13,993 nt of DNA. Source: JBMYZL01 sp965661765. Lineage in GTDB: Bacteria > Bacteroidota > Bacteroidia > Flavobacteriales_D > Sanyastnellaceae. The notes under the pieces were generated by a model. The model did not search any database, was not told where the DNA came from, and was given only the letters and a program-made list of their open reading frames with translations. Positions 7,841 through 13,993 of this stretch are shown here, in pieces. Every line of letters starts with the position of its first letter. Within the stretch, counting starts at the first letter, position 1. Both the position numbers and the translations under genes were made by a program. The stretch covers positions 1 through 13,993 of the forward strand of contig CBFIFE010000062.1 of NCBI GenBank assembly GCA_965661765.1, given 5' to 3'.

Positions 7841-7894
7841 TTTCCTCGTTCCCTGTTCCCTGTTCCCTCGTTCCCTGTTCTCCTCGTTTCTTCG
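7841..7894. repeat. Pyrimidine-rich TTCCCTG/TTCCCTCG short tandem repeat
   Basis: The plus strand carries TTCCCTG, TTCCCTG, TTCCCTCG and TTCCCTG units flanked by TCCTCG at both ends, in the 105-bp gap between the lipA start and the stop of the outer-membrane protein gene. It resembles the minus strand of the tract at 6785-6816 (CTCGTTCCC, TTGTTCCCC), so the two tracts lie in opposite orientation around lipA. Nothing else was recognised in this gap. Confidence 0.7.
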
Positions 7895-7903
7895 ATCAGT
7901 GGT

Positions 7904-8710
7904 TCAATCGTTCCACCGCTTGCCCACCTCAAAGCGCGCAAACAATGTGACAAACAAAAGCTGATTCTGTTCATATCGGTCTGCGATGATTTGTGGTTTC
8001 CAGAGGAAGCCATCCGCTGCCACGCCCACACTCAAAGACCGGGGCTCCTCGCGAACCATGCCGTATTCAAAGTCGAGCGAAAAGCTGGCGTGCACGCCGG
8101 GCACCACCGCCAACTCGTCCAAACCATTGCTCCATGACGCAGCGCCATAAATGTCATCAGAGAAGTGCGTCTGCGGGTCGTAGCGCTCCGTGGCCAAATA
8201 ATCGTAAGGTATGTCCGTGTACCCGATGAGCAGATAAACGGGCTTCAGCAAGCCGATGCTCGGGCCGAGATTCCAAGAAGTGCTGAAGCGCACAGCATCG
8301 CGGCGGAGCTTTGAGGAGTGAAAGGTTTGGCCTCCAGTCAGCAAACGCAGCATGTGAAACGCATTCACTTTTCCATACACATAAGGCCTTCCATCTTCGT
8401 AAGCCGGATTCGAAGTTTTTTCCTCCTTCGGATGCCGCAGGTAGACCAAATCCGCCCCCCACAAACGCGCCCGCTCAGCATTCTTGAACACGGCCCGCCG
8501 CACGGTGAAACCGGCCCCTTGGGTGTGCAAAACCAGCCCAGCGTAAAGCTCATCGGTCGTCAACACGGCAGGCCCCGAACCGGCGCCGTAGACCGCTGAC
8601 TCTCCGGTGGCCACCTCCTGAGCACGAAGCGAAAAGGCAGCGACGAGCATGGCCGCCAAGCCAAGGCTTGATGCCCAGAAGCGAAGGGAAGAAAGCGCTG
8701 TCGGAAACAC
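7904..8710 (-). CDS. Outer-membrane beta-barrel-like protein, function unknown
   Basis: The 268-residue product starts with a GTG (8710-8708). It has a clear signal peptide: an Arg-containing n-region, a hydrophobic core at about 13-27, and probable cleavage after SLRA30. The mature part alternates polar and hydrophobic/aromatic residues in strand-like runs, with a final LLFVTLFARFEVGKRWND that looks like a last barrel strand followed by the GKRW ending I associate with conserved Bacteroidota outer-membrane proteins. No enzyme motif is visible. I do not recognise a named family. A porin-like or structural barrel role is inference only. The next in-frame Met, residue 21, would destroy the signal peptide, so the GTG start is preferred. 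The gene may be read together with lipA, but the repeat tract between them makes this uncertain. Confidence 0.75.
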   Translation of the reverse strand: MFPTALSSLRFWASSLGLAAMLVAAFSLRAQEVATGESAVYGAGSGPAVLTTDELYAGLVLHTQGAGFTVRRAVFKNAERARLWGADLVYLRHPKEEKTSNPAYEDGRPYVYGKVNAFHMLRLLTGGQTFHSSKLRRDAVRFSTSWNLGPSIGLLKPVYLLIGYTDIPYDYLATERYDPQTHFSDDIYGAASWSNGLDELAVVPGVHASFSLDFEYGMVREEPRSLSVGVAADGFLWKPQIIADRYEQNQLLFVTLFARFEVGKRWND

Positions 8711-8714
8711 GTTT

Positions 8715-8722
8715 CAAAGGTA
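8715..8722 (-). promoter_or_regulatory. TAnnTTTG box (TACCTTTG) before the outer-membrane protein gene
   Basis: The minus strand reads TACCTTTG at 8722-8715, an exact match to the Bacteroidota sigma-ABfr -7 consensus TAnnTTTG, four bases before the GTG start at 8710. If used, transcription would begin about at the start codon and give a leaderless mRNA. No TTTG -33 element at the usual spacing was found, so this may be chance. Confidence 0.3.
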
Positions 8723-8768
8723 ACGCATGTTCGTCGAATGAGATTGCCGAACTTCGCGCGTTGAAACG

Positions 8769-9194
8769 ATGAGCAACAAGGGATTTACAATTGCCTATGA
8801 AGGCCGGCTGCGAACGCAAATGAAGCACGAGGCCAGCGGGACGATCGTCGAGACGGACGCGCCGGTCGACAACCATGGGCGTGGCGAGGTGTTTTCCCCC
8901 ACGGATTTGGTGGCCTCGGCAGTCGCCTCATGCATGATGACCATTGTCGGGATTCGCTGCGCGGACTGGGGGATTCCCGCACCAGCGATGCGCGCCGAAG
9001 TCACGAAAGAAATGGCCGCAAATCCACGCCGAATTGCGCGCGTGGTCGTGGCCATGACCGTCGCACTCGAGGCCGACGCCGACAATGAAGCCATGCGAAC
9101 GAGAATTCGCCGTGTCGCAGAAACTTGTCCCGTCGCACAGTCCTTGCACCCCGATTGCGAGATCGCCTTGACCATCAATTGGGTCGAACCATGA
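8769..9194 (+). CDS. OsmC/Ohr-family protein
   Basis: The 141-residue product matches the OsmC-like fold family, which reduces organic or lipid hydroperoxides with two cysteines. The family layout is present: an N-terminal beta meander (FTIAYEGRLRTQMKHEASG), the SPTDLVASAVASCMMTIV helix carrying the first catalytic Cys55, and VAETCPVAQSLHPD carrying the second, Cys120, near the C-terminus. Length is typical of the family. Peroxidase activity is inferred from the two cysteines. Substrate and thiol partner cannot be assigned, and the closer subgroup (OsmC, Ohr or YhfA-like) was not resolved. The start ATG at 8769 is preceded by TTGAAACG. Its stop overlaps the start of the next gene as ATGA (9191-9194), which suggests translational coupling. 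Confidence 0.9.
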   Translation: MSNKGFTIAYEGRLRTQMKHEASGTIVETDAPVDNHGRGEVFSPTDLVASAVASCMMTIVGIRCADWGIPAPAMRAEVTKEMAANPRRIARVVVAMTVALEADADNEAMRTRIRRVAETCPVAQSLHPDCEIALTINWVEP

Positions 9195-10420
9195 CTTGGC
9201 CGGTGGCGGGGTCGCGAATCTGGTGGCTTTGGCTTCTTGCCGCAGCCGTGGGTTCCGGTTGCTCGGAGTCCTTGCCCACCGCAAGCTCTGCCGACCGACG
9301 CCCCTATGACGACGATGCCCGATTGTTGCATCCGACTTTCCAAGCGCTCCCGCATGGCAGCAATGATTCTGTGGATTTGTTTTTGTCCATGGATCGCAGC
9401 GAGCTCTTGTACCTGCGCGAGCAGCCCGAGGCGCCTTTCGTGGCTCGCATGCGCCTGACCTTCGGCCAAGGGTCCTCGGAATGGGTGGACACTTTGGCGG
9501 GGTCTTCAGACAAGATGTGGCGGGTGCGCGAGACATGGCCCCTGGATTCGGCGTTGCAAATGGTGTCGGCGTTGACTGGAGAATTGGCCGACGTTCACCG
9601 CGGGACATCTGTCGCTGTGCGGGGAAACGGAAGTGTCCCGGTTTTTCACGCGGATGGCTGGCCGATTGCTTCAGACCAAATCGCCCGTCACACCCCACTG
9701 GCCGTTGCCGCCATTCCCGGATCCACTTGGGAAATCCAAACGGCAACGCTCCAACCATCGTTGCCCGCTCCGCCGTTCTCTTCTTCAGGCAGTCGCCGGG
9801 ACTCTGTGGCCCTGTCATCGCCACGGCGGGTTGTCGTTCCGCCGAACGGGCTGTTGGAAATCGAAGTCGAGGCGTCGAGTTTGGTCTTGAGCAACCGGAG
9901 GGAAGATGGAAACTTTCGGCCAGCCATTGTCCTTCACGGCCGGCGACCTGACTTCCCGCACGTGCGAAGCGTTGATGACCTCATTGAATGCAGCCGCTAC
10001 ATCACCAGCCGTGCGGAGTACGAGCGCATGATGGGAAGCGATGACCCGAAAGCAGCTTTGGACGCGTTTTGGCTCGATTGCGCCGACGAAGTCCCACGGG
10101 CCAAATCCCTGATCAACACGTTTTACGACCGAGTGGAGGAAGCGAACTTGTATTTTTCCGGACTCAAGGAGGGCTGGCGAACCGACAGGGGAATGGTGCA
10201 CATCGTGTTCGGTGTCCCGACGAAGGTCAGGCGCTACAGCGGCCAGGAATGGTGGATTTATGGTGAGGAAGGCACACCCAATGCAGTCACGTTTCGCTTC
10301 ACGCGTGTCCCCAATGAACTCGACGCCAACCATTACGAACTCGACCGATCTGTCACCTACCGATCCGCATGGGACCGCATGGTCACAAGTTGGCGAAACG
10401 GCCGCATCCGCGGCGATTGA
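9191..10420 (+). CDS. GWxTD domain-containing lipoprotein
   Basis: The 409-residue product begins with a lipoprotein signal (WWLWLLAAAVGSGC, Cys24). Residues about 40-250 form a poorly conserved beta-rich N-terminal part. The C-terminal part contains the conserved block of the GWxTD family: RYITSRAEYERM, then AFWLDCADEVPRAKSLINTF, then EGWRTDRGMVHIVFGVP with Gly328-Trp-Arg-Thr-Asp332, and EWWIYGEEG. The family is common in Bacteroidota and its function is unknown. Envelope location is predicted from the lipobox. The start was set at the ATG at 9191, because the frame upstream lies inside osmC and the signal peptide begins here. It is followed 26 bp later by the rRNA methyltransferase gene, a pairing I recall as frequent in Bacteroidota (not checked here). 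Confidence 0.9.
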   Translation: MTWPVAGSRIWWLWLLAAAVGSGCSESLPTASSADRRPYDDDARLLHPTFQALPHGSNDSVDLFLSMDRSELLYLREQPEAPFVARMRLTFGQGSSEWVDTLAGSSDKMWRVRETWPLDSALQMVSALTGELADVHRGTSVAVRGNGSVPVFHADGWPIASDQIARHTPLAVAAIPGSTWEIQTATLQPSLPAPPFSSSGSRRDSVALSSPRRVVVPPNGLLEIEVEASSLVLSNRREDGNFRPAIVLHGRRPDFPHVRSVDDLIECSRYITSRAEYERMMGSDDPKAALDAFWLDCADEVPRAKSLINTFYDRVEEANLYFSGLKEGWRTDRGMVHIVFGVPTKVRRYSGQEWWIYGEEGTPNAVTFRFTRVPNELDANHYELDRSVTYRSAWDRMVTSWRNGRIRGD

Positions 10421-10446
10421 GCCCCACTTTACCCCTGATAATCAAC

Positions 10447-11223
10447 ATGAAAGCCACGCCTTACACTGGACCGAAACGTCCCAAAGAAAAATCTCTGCTG
10501 ATTGGATGGCACCCTGTTTTCGACGCCCTCGAGGCAGGACAAGCCATCGACCGAATTTTGATGAGTCGAGAAGATCGAAATGAGCGAAGCGGCGACTTGC
10601 TGGGTTTGGCCAAATCGGCGCGCATCCCCCTGCTGCGCGTGCCGAGGGCAAAACTGGACAAGCTGACATTGAAGAACCACCAAGGGCTCGTCGCATTCAC
10701 ATCACCGATTGATTACCAACCCATTGACGAACTCATTGCCGGCGCATGGGAGGCTGGCAAAACGCCGCACTTTGTGGTCGTCGATGGGGTGACGGATGTC
10801 CGAAACATCGGTGCAATTGCCCGTTCAGCCGAATGCTTCAGCATGACCGGGCTTGTGGTGCCTTTTTCCGGTGTGGCTCCTCTGCGCGAAGACGCCATCA
10901 AGTCGAGTTCCGGCGCACTTTTGCGAATTCCTGTGGCGCGAATGGAATCTATTGATGAATGCATTCATTTTTTGCATAAAAATGGCTTTCAAACCATCGG
11001 ACTCAGCGAGAAGGCAGAAACAGATCTCCAGTCCTTTCGTTCCCAAGGCCCTACCGCTTGGATCTTGGGCGATGAAGGGGAGGGACTGTCCGAAGGCAGT
11101 TTGCGTCTTTGCAACACCTTGGTCAGAATCCCAATGACCGGCACCACGGGCAGCCTGAATGTGAGTGTGGCTGCGGGAATTGCCCTGCATCACCACATGA
11201 ACACGAGGGTCGAAACGGACTGA
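10447..11223 (+). CDS. rlmB: TrmH/SpoU-family RNA 2'-O-methyltransferase, RlmB-like
   Basis: SPOUT-class enzymes of this group transfer a methyl from S-adenosylmethionine to a ribose 2'-OH; RlmB acts on G2251 of 23S rRNA. The 258-residue product has an N-terminal substrate-binding domain (about 15-90: LLIGWHPVFDALEAG, HQGLVAF) and the knotted SPOUT domain with motif 1 VVDGVTDVRNIGAIARSAE (111-129; Asn120, Arg126), motif 2 WILGDEGEGL (205-214) and motif 3 IPMTGTTGSLNVSVAAGIAL (228-247). The split NIGAIARSA and SLNVSVA signatures support an active methyltransferase. Assignment to RlmB rather than another TrmH-family 23S methyltransferase rests on overall architecture and is less certain. The ATG at 10447 was chosen; upstream in-frame codons to 10369 overlap the GWxTD gene and lack similarity. 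Confidence 0.88.
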   Translation: MKATPYTGPKRPKEKSLLIGWHPVFDALEAGQAIDRILMSREDRNERSGDLLGLAKSARIPLLRVPRAKLDKLTLKNHQGLVAFTSPIDYQPIDELIAGAWEAGKTPHFVVVDGVTDVRNIGAIARSAECFSMTGLVVPFSGVAPLREDAIKSSSGALLRIPVARMESIDECIHFLHKNGFQTIGLSEKAETDLQSFRSQGPTAWILGDEGEGLSEGSLRLCNTLVRIPMTGTTGSLNVSVAAGIALHHHMNTRVETD

Positions 11224-11294
11224 TCATCGGCCCTTGCTCAGATGCAGGCCAGAGAGAGCAGTCATTTGTCAACAATTCTTTCTTGATTGTTTCG

Positions 11295-11302
11295 TATTTT
11301 TG
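11295..11302 (+). promoter_or_regulatory. TAnnTTTG -7 box (TATTTTTG) before the giant repeat protein gene
   Basis: TATTTTTG exactly fits the Bacteroidota -7 consensus TAnnTTTG. A TTTG lies at 11265-11268, but 26 bp upstream, longer than the usual spacing. The box ends six bases before the ATG at 11309, so the transcript would start close to that codon; a leader of about nine bases is possible if the ATG at 11318 is used. The whole 11264-11310 stretch is T-rich and clearly lower in G+C than its surroundings, as expected of a promoter after the rlmB stop. Confidence 0.4.
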
Positions 11303-11308
11303 TTTTCT

Positions 11309-13993
11309 ATGACAAGAATGCATGGTTTCGCACTGCTGGTGCTGATTCTCAGCCAGGCGGCCAGCGCGCTCGGGCAAACGGACTGCACGGGTTGTGCCCC
11401 AGCGTTCGTTGTTTTCGAGGACACGGTGGAAGCGGCCTGCGGAACCCCTTTTGACGCACCGGAAATCCCAGCATGGTCTTCGCCATGCGGCCTGGAGACC
11501 TTCGAAGCCCTCAGCGCGCTGACCGGCGGGAACGGCGAAGGGGGCTGTGGCGGCGTTTCCGCCTACGGCCCAGGAGCAGATTTTGCGCTGTGGCTGAATG
11601 GGCTCGGGTCCTTGGGGTTCGCGCCCTCGGATTATTTCCTGACCGGCACCGCACCTTTGGATGTTCAAACTTTGCCGAATGGCGACGTCTGGGTGACTGG
11701 ATCTGTGGTCAACGACACGGACGCCGATTATGCCTTAGAGATCCAAGTTCTTCTCGACGAGTCGACCGACTGGGCTGGATGGTCTGCAGGTGGTGGCCTG
11801 GCGAAGGACCCGCTGAGCACAGGCAATTTCCCCGATTGGACGTACCTGCTGCTCAACGGTTTGGCATCCAACATCTCGGGCGTTGATGGCACGCCCACCG
11901 AAGGGTGGTCATTTTCCTTGGCGCACAACCCCAGTTCGGAGGTTTTCGGTTTTCAAATCGGAGATGGAGCGAACACCCACAACAACAACCCTGGCCTCGG
12001 GGGCTGGTTTTCATGGTCGATGAGCTGGGATGGGCAAGACTACGCCAGCGTTGGGGACCTCATCATCGACTTGACTGCCTGCACACCATCGGTTCATGAT
12101 GCTTGCCAAGGGGAAGATTTGGTCTACGAATATGTCATTTCCAACGAATGCGGAAGCGATACTGCACGCATTGTTGTCCAAATCTCAGATGACGAAGCCC
12201 CTGTTTTCTTGAATTGCCCTCAGGCAGATACAATCGACTGCCTCAGTGGTTTGCCGCCATTCATTCCGCTGGTCAGCGACAATTGCACGGCGGTTTCGAT
12301 TTCCGCAGATTCATCGTTCGCGGCTTTGGGTTGCGGGGACAGCGGGGCTTGGACCCGAGTGTATACAGCTCTGGATTCCTGCGGCAATTCAGCCACCTGT
12401 GAAGTGACCACAGTGGTCGAGGAAGTGAACGATCTGGCTTTCTTAGAATTGCCCCAAGGAGGAACGGTGAGTTGCTCAGATTGGTCGGAGTGTGGCACGT
12501 TTCCGCTGCCAGTGGCGACATCTGGATGCAATGGCGATTCTGCCGATGTCAGTTGTGAAGTTGTCTACCTCGTCTGCGACAGCATGCCCTCTGACTTTGA
12601 CGCGTTGTTGGTGTACACGGCCACGGATGATTGCGGGAACAGCATCTCGGACACAGTTTCTGTAGATGTTGTTGACAACGACCCCCCTTATTTCACATTC
12701 ATTCCACCGAATGAAACGATGACCTTGGAGGAGTTTGAGAACTGGTCCGTCGTCCTGCCGGTGTGCGTGGACGATTGCTATGTCCCGGACTTGGACTGCG
12801 AGACCGGTTGGGGAGGCAATGGTGGGGGGCTTTATCCCTTGCCATGCGACTATGACTCCACGCTCACTCCTCTTTGTTGCGGTGGGTTTGAAATTCTGTA
12901 CCATTTCTTCCACGTCGACCTCGCGGGCAACGAGGCAGCGGTGGACGTTACCGTGACCGTGGTGGATGCCACGCCGCCTGAGTTTGTGGATTTCCCGCAG
13001 GATACCGTGGTGGATTGTGTCAGTTTGGAATTCTTGCAAGAACCTGGCAATGGCATTTTCCTGATCGACGATCACTGTGACCCCGACAGTTTGTTTCTGT
13101 CCCATGTGGATTCAATGGCCACTGGGGCATGCGGTGGAAATTACACGCTGTTCCGTTTGTTCACCGCCGCCGACAATTGCGGCAACGCTCAAGACTCGCT
13201 TTGGACCATCACTGTGGTGGATGCGGTTCCCCCCACCTTTTTGACGATTCCCGACCCCATCGTTCTGGTGTGTGGCGAGGACATTCCGGTGGAAGCTGCC
13301 ATTGCAGAGGATGCTTGCAGTGACTTCGCCGTGACCGACACCATCTTTGCCGTTGCCCATGACGAAAGCGATTGTGCGATTTCCAGTGCGTTGGAGCGTT
13401 GGTGGTACGCAACGGACGGATGTGGCAATGTGGATTCCATCAGCCAGCTCATCACTTTTGTCGACACAACCGGCCCCCATTTTCTGCCCATCGAAGATTC
13501 TGTGACGGTCGATTGCGTGGATTGGATAGGCTGTGAAACGCTCCCTCTGCCGACGGCCATGGCGGGGGGATGCTCAGGCGACACCCTCGTGGTGAACTGC
13601 GCCGTCAATTACCTCGATTGTGGCATCTATCCGGCTGAGTTTGTGGCGAGTTTGGTCTATACCGCCGAAAATGCCTGTGGCGTCAGCATTGTGGACAGCA
13701 CGGTGGTCACTGTTGTGGACAACACCGAGCCCTATTTTGTGTGGGTTCCACCGGATACCACCATGACGTTGGAAGCCTACCAAAACTGGTCCGTGGAATT
13801 GCCGGTGTGTTTGGACGATTGCTACTTCCCTGATTTGGATTGTGGCGCCCCTTGGGGCAATGGTGGAGGTGGCGTGATTGAATGCGACTATGACTCCACG
13901 CTCACGCCCCTTTGTTGCGGTGGGGTTGAAATTCTGTACCATTTCTTCCACGTCGACCTCGCGGGCAACGAGGCAGCGGTGGACGTTACTGTG
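11309..13993 (+). CDS. Giant secreted cysteine-rich HYR/Ig-like repeat protein, 3' end missing
   Basis: This frame is open from the ATG at 11309 (alternative ATG at 11318) to the right edge, 895 codons without a stop. It begins with a signal peptide (MTRMHGFALLVLILSQAASA, then LGQ). The rest is a chain of beta-rich modules of about 80-100 residues. Each tends to start with 'PPxF...P.D.TV.C' and ends with a 'CGN' element and 'TVVD'. Boundaries seen: interrupted module 24-300, module 301-378, X 379-462, Y 463-559, Z 560-644, W 645-725, X' 726-810, Y' 811-895. X/X' share TVxCxDW and LVYTA; Y/Y' share ENWSV-type and DYDSTLTPLCCGG motifs. Two or more Cys per module suggest disulfides outside the cytoplasm. 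An adhesin or gliding-associated surface role is inferred from similar Bacteroidota proteins. The expected C-terminal T9SS or gliding-associated domain is outside the window. Confidence 0.85.
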   Translation, partial: MTRMHGFALLVLILSQAASALGQTDCTGCAPAFVVFEDTVEAACGTPFDAPEIPAWSSPCGLETFEALSALTGGNGEGGCGGVSAYGPGADFALWLNGLGSLGFAPSDYFLTGTAPLDVQTLPNGDVWVTGSVVNDTDADYALEIQVLLDESTDWAGWSAGGGLAKDPLSTGNFPDWTYLLLNGLASNISGVDGTPTEGWSFSLAHNPSSEVFGFQIGDGANTHNNNPGLGGWFSWSMSWDGQDYASVGDLIIDLTACTPSVHDACQGEDLVYEYVISNECGSDTARIVVQISDDEAPVFLNCPQADTIDCLSGLPPFIPLVSDNCTAVSISADSSFAALGCGDSGAWTRVYTALDSCGNSATCEVTTVVEEVNDLAFLELPQGGTVSCSDWSECGTFPLPVATSGCNGDSADVSCEVVYLVCDSMPSDFDALLVYTATDDCGNSISDTVSVDVVDNDPPYFTFIPPNETMTLEEFENWSVVLPVCVDDCYVPDLDCETGWGGNGGGLYPLPCDYDSTLTPLCCGGFEILYHFFHVDLAGNEAAVDVTVTVVDATPPEFVDFPQDTVVDCVSLEFLQEPGNGIFLIDDHCDPDSLFLSHVDSMATGACGGNYTLFRLFTAADNCGNAQDSLWTITVVDAVPPTFLTIPDPIVLVCGEDIPVEAAIAEDACSDFAVTDTIFAVAHDESDCAISSALERWWYATDGCGNVDSISQLITFVDTTGPHFLPIEDSVTVDCVDWIGCETLPLPTAMAGGCSGDTLVVNCAVNYLDCGIYPAEFVASLVYTAENACGVSIVDSTVVTVVDNTEPYFVWVPPDTTMTLEAYQNWSVELPVCLDDCYFPDLDCGAPWGNGGGGVIECDYDSTLTPLCCGGVEILYHFFHVDLAGNEAAVDVTV
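12845..12955 (+). repeat. Near-identical 111-nt repeat, copy 1 (in module Y)
   Basis: The 111 bases match 13883-13993 with four differences, including a 64-base run without mismatch (12888-12951). It encodes CDYDSTLTPLCCGGFEILYH followed by FFHVDLAGNEAAVDVTV. The copies are 1038 bp apart, in frame. Confidence 0.9.
13883..13993 (+). repeat. Near-identical 111-nt repeat, copy 2 (in module Y')
   Basis: This is the second copy of the 12845-12955 segment, at the very right edge. The similarity may therefore continue beyond the window. Only one of the four differences changes an amino acid (Phe to Val). Confidence 0.9.

Noticed and set aside
8928..9824. Minus-strand open frame of 298 codons opposite osmC and the GWxTD gene
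   Set aside because: It lies antisense to two genes with clear family motifs, has a Arg/Pro/Ser-rich composition typical of a shadow frame in high-G+C DNA, and shows no recognisable domain.
12845..13993. Repeat pair as ends of a mobile element
   Set aside because: The copies are in-frame parts of repeated protein modules, direct rather than inverted, and no transposase lies between them.

Overview
The window looks like chromosomal DNA of a Bacteroidota bacterium, most likely a Flavobacteriales-type lineage with unusually high G+C. The evidence is a T9SS C-terminal sorting domain, a GWxTD-domain lipoprotein, a DUF4369-like/TlpA lipoprotein, a cysteine-rich HYR-like giant surface protein, no obvious Shine-Dalgarno sequences before the starts, and TAnnTTTG-type promoter boxes. 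No phage, plasmid, transposase, CRISPR or rRNA/tRNA signal was seen. The rank of the organism is inference.

Layout: (1) 1-198, minus strand: the N-terminus of a Nif3/DUF34 protein that runs off the left edge. Its start codon overlaps the start of lpxK on the other strand. (2) 197-3396, plus strand: lpxK, a TlpA-like thiol-disulfide lipoprotein, and lpxH. These are tightly packed, so two lipid A enzymes bracket an envelope redox lipoprotein. (3) 3411-3473: a nested, strong hairpin between convergent genes, probably a bidirectional terminator. (4) 3485-8710, minus strand: a 1070-residue secreted beta-propeller protein with a T9SS sorting domain, lipA (lipoyl synthase), and a small outer-membrane beta-barrel-like protein. 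lipA is flanked by low-complexity tracts in opposite orientation: a G-rich 9-bp degenerate tandem repeat on its 3' side and a TTCCC-type tract on its 5' side. (5) 8769-11223, plus strand: an OsmC-family protein overlapping a GWxTD lipoprotein by ATGA, then an RlmB-type rRNA 2'-O-methyltransferase. (6) 11309 to the right edge, plus strand: a very large secreted cysteine-rich protein of HYR/Ig-like modules, incomplete here at 895 codons. Its modules form a four-module super-repeat of about 346 residues, and one 111-nt segment is almost identical between copies.

Most genes are core or envelope functions: lipid A synthesis, periplasmic redox, outer membrane and secreted surface proteins, lipoylation and rRNA modification. 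The least ordinary parts are the giant repeat protein with its DNA-level repeat homogenisation and an interrupted first module, the G-quadruplex-capable repeat by lipA, and the overlapping divergent start codons of nif3 and lpxK. I found no convincing new multi-gene system.
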